Source of the DNA: Cyanobacteriota bacterium
GTDB taxonomy: Bacteria > Cyanobacteriota > Cyanobacteriia > Phormidesmidales > Phormidesmidaceae
Length of the DNA stretch: 5,783 nt
Assembly (NCBI GenBank): GCA_027619675.1
Contig: JAQCHG010000137.1
Coordinates: 1 to 5,783 of the forward strand
Direction: 5' to 3'
This document shows positions 5,783 through 5,783 of the stretch, in pieces. Made by a program: the position numbers and the translations under genes. Under the pieces are notes generated by a model. That model worked only from the letters and a program-made list of their open reading frames with translations, made no database searches and was not told the origin of the DNA. The stretch's first letter is position 1. Each line of letters opens with the position of its first letter.

Positions 5783-5783
5783 A

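Overview
The window reads as chromosomal DNA of a cyanobacterium. Three signs agree: six copies of the HIP1 octamer GCGATCGC lie between positions 329 and 3898; the histidine kinase has the PAS/GAF/HisKA/HATPase architecture common in filamentous cyanobacteria; and there is a PEP-CTERM surface protein. By eye the left two thirds is GC-rich and the right third clearly less so. I cannot name a genus.

Layout. (1) 1-1733, minus strand: lepA (elongation factor 4), running off the left edge with only about its last two dozen codons missing. (2) 1734-2038: a GC-rich divergent spacer with no convincing gene. (3) 2039-3820, plus strand: an orphan sensor histidine kinase with a PAS-like N-terminus, a GAF domain, a coiled coil, a complete kinase core and a very acidic tail; no receiver domain or response-regulator gene is adjacent. 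(4) 3873-4154, plus strand: a decayed C-terminal remnant of N-acetylglucosamine-6-phosphate deacetylase (nagA) with two in-frame TAG codons. (5) 4231-4333: a strong minus-strand intrinsic terminator and two more hairpins, forming the 3' region of the next gene. (6) 4352-5113, minus strand: a secreted PEP-CTERM protein, with its own ribosome binding site and a possible 11-bp-phased direct-repeat operator at 5189-5206. (7) 5114-5372: non-coding spacer. (8) 5373-5606: a 222-bp MITE-like element with 18-bp imperfect terminal inverted repeats, a perfect 6-bp target-site duplication (TAGTGA) and nested internal hairpins. (9) 5648-5782, minus strand: the broken end of a transposase-like reading frame, cut by the right edge.

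The genes do not form a pathway. lepA is housekeeping translation, the kinase is a probable intracellular sensor, and the PEP-CTERM protein is probably exported and sorted by an exosortase encoded elsewhere. From about 3.87 kb to the right edge the window looks like a decay and insertion zone: a nagA relic, one monocistronic surface-protein gene, a MITE and a transposase relic. I see no CRISPR array, tRNA, rRNA or obvious defence system. The best candidate for something undescribed is the small mobile element at 5373-5606.
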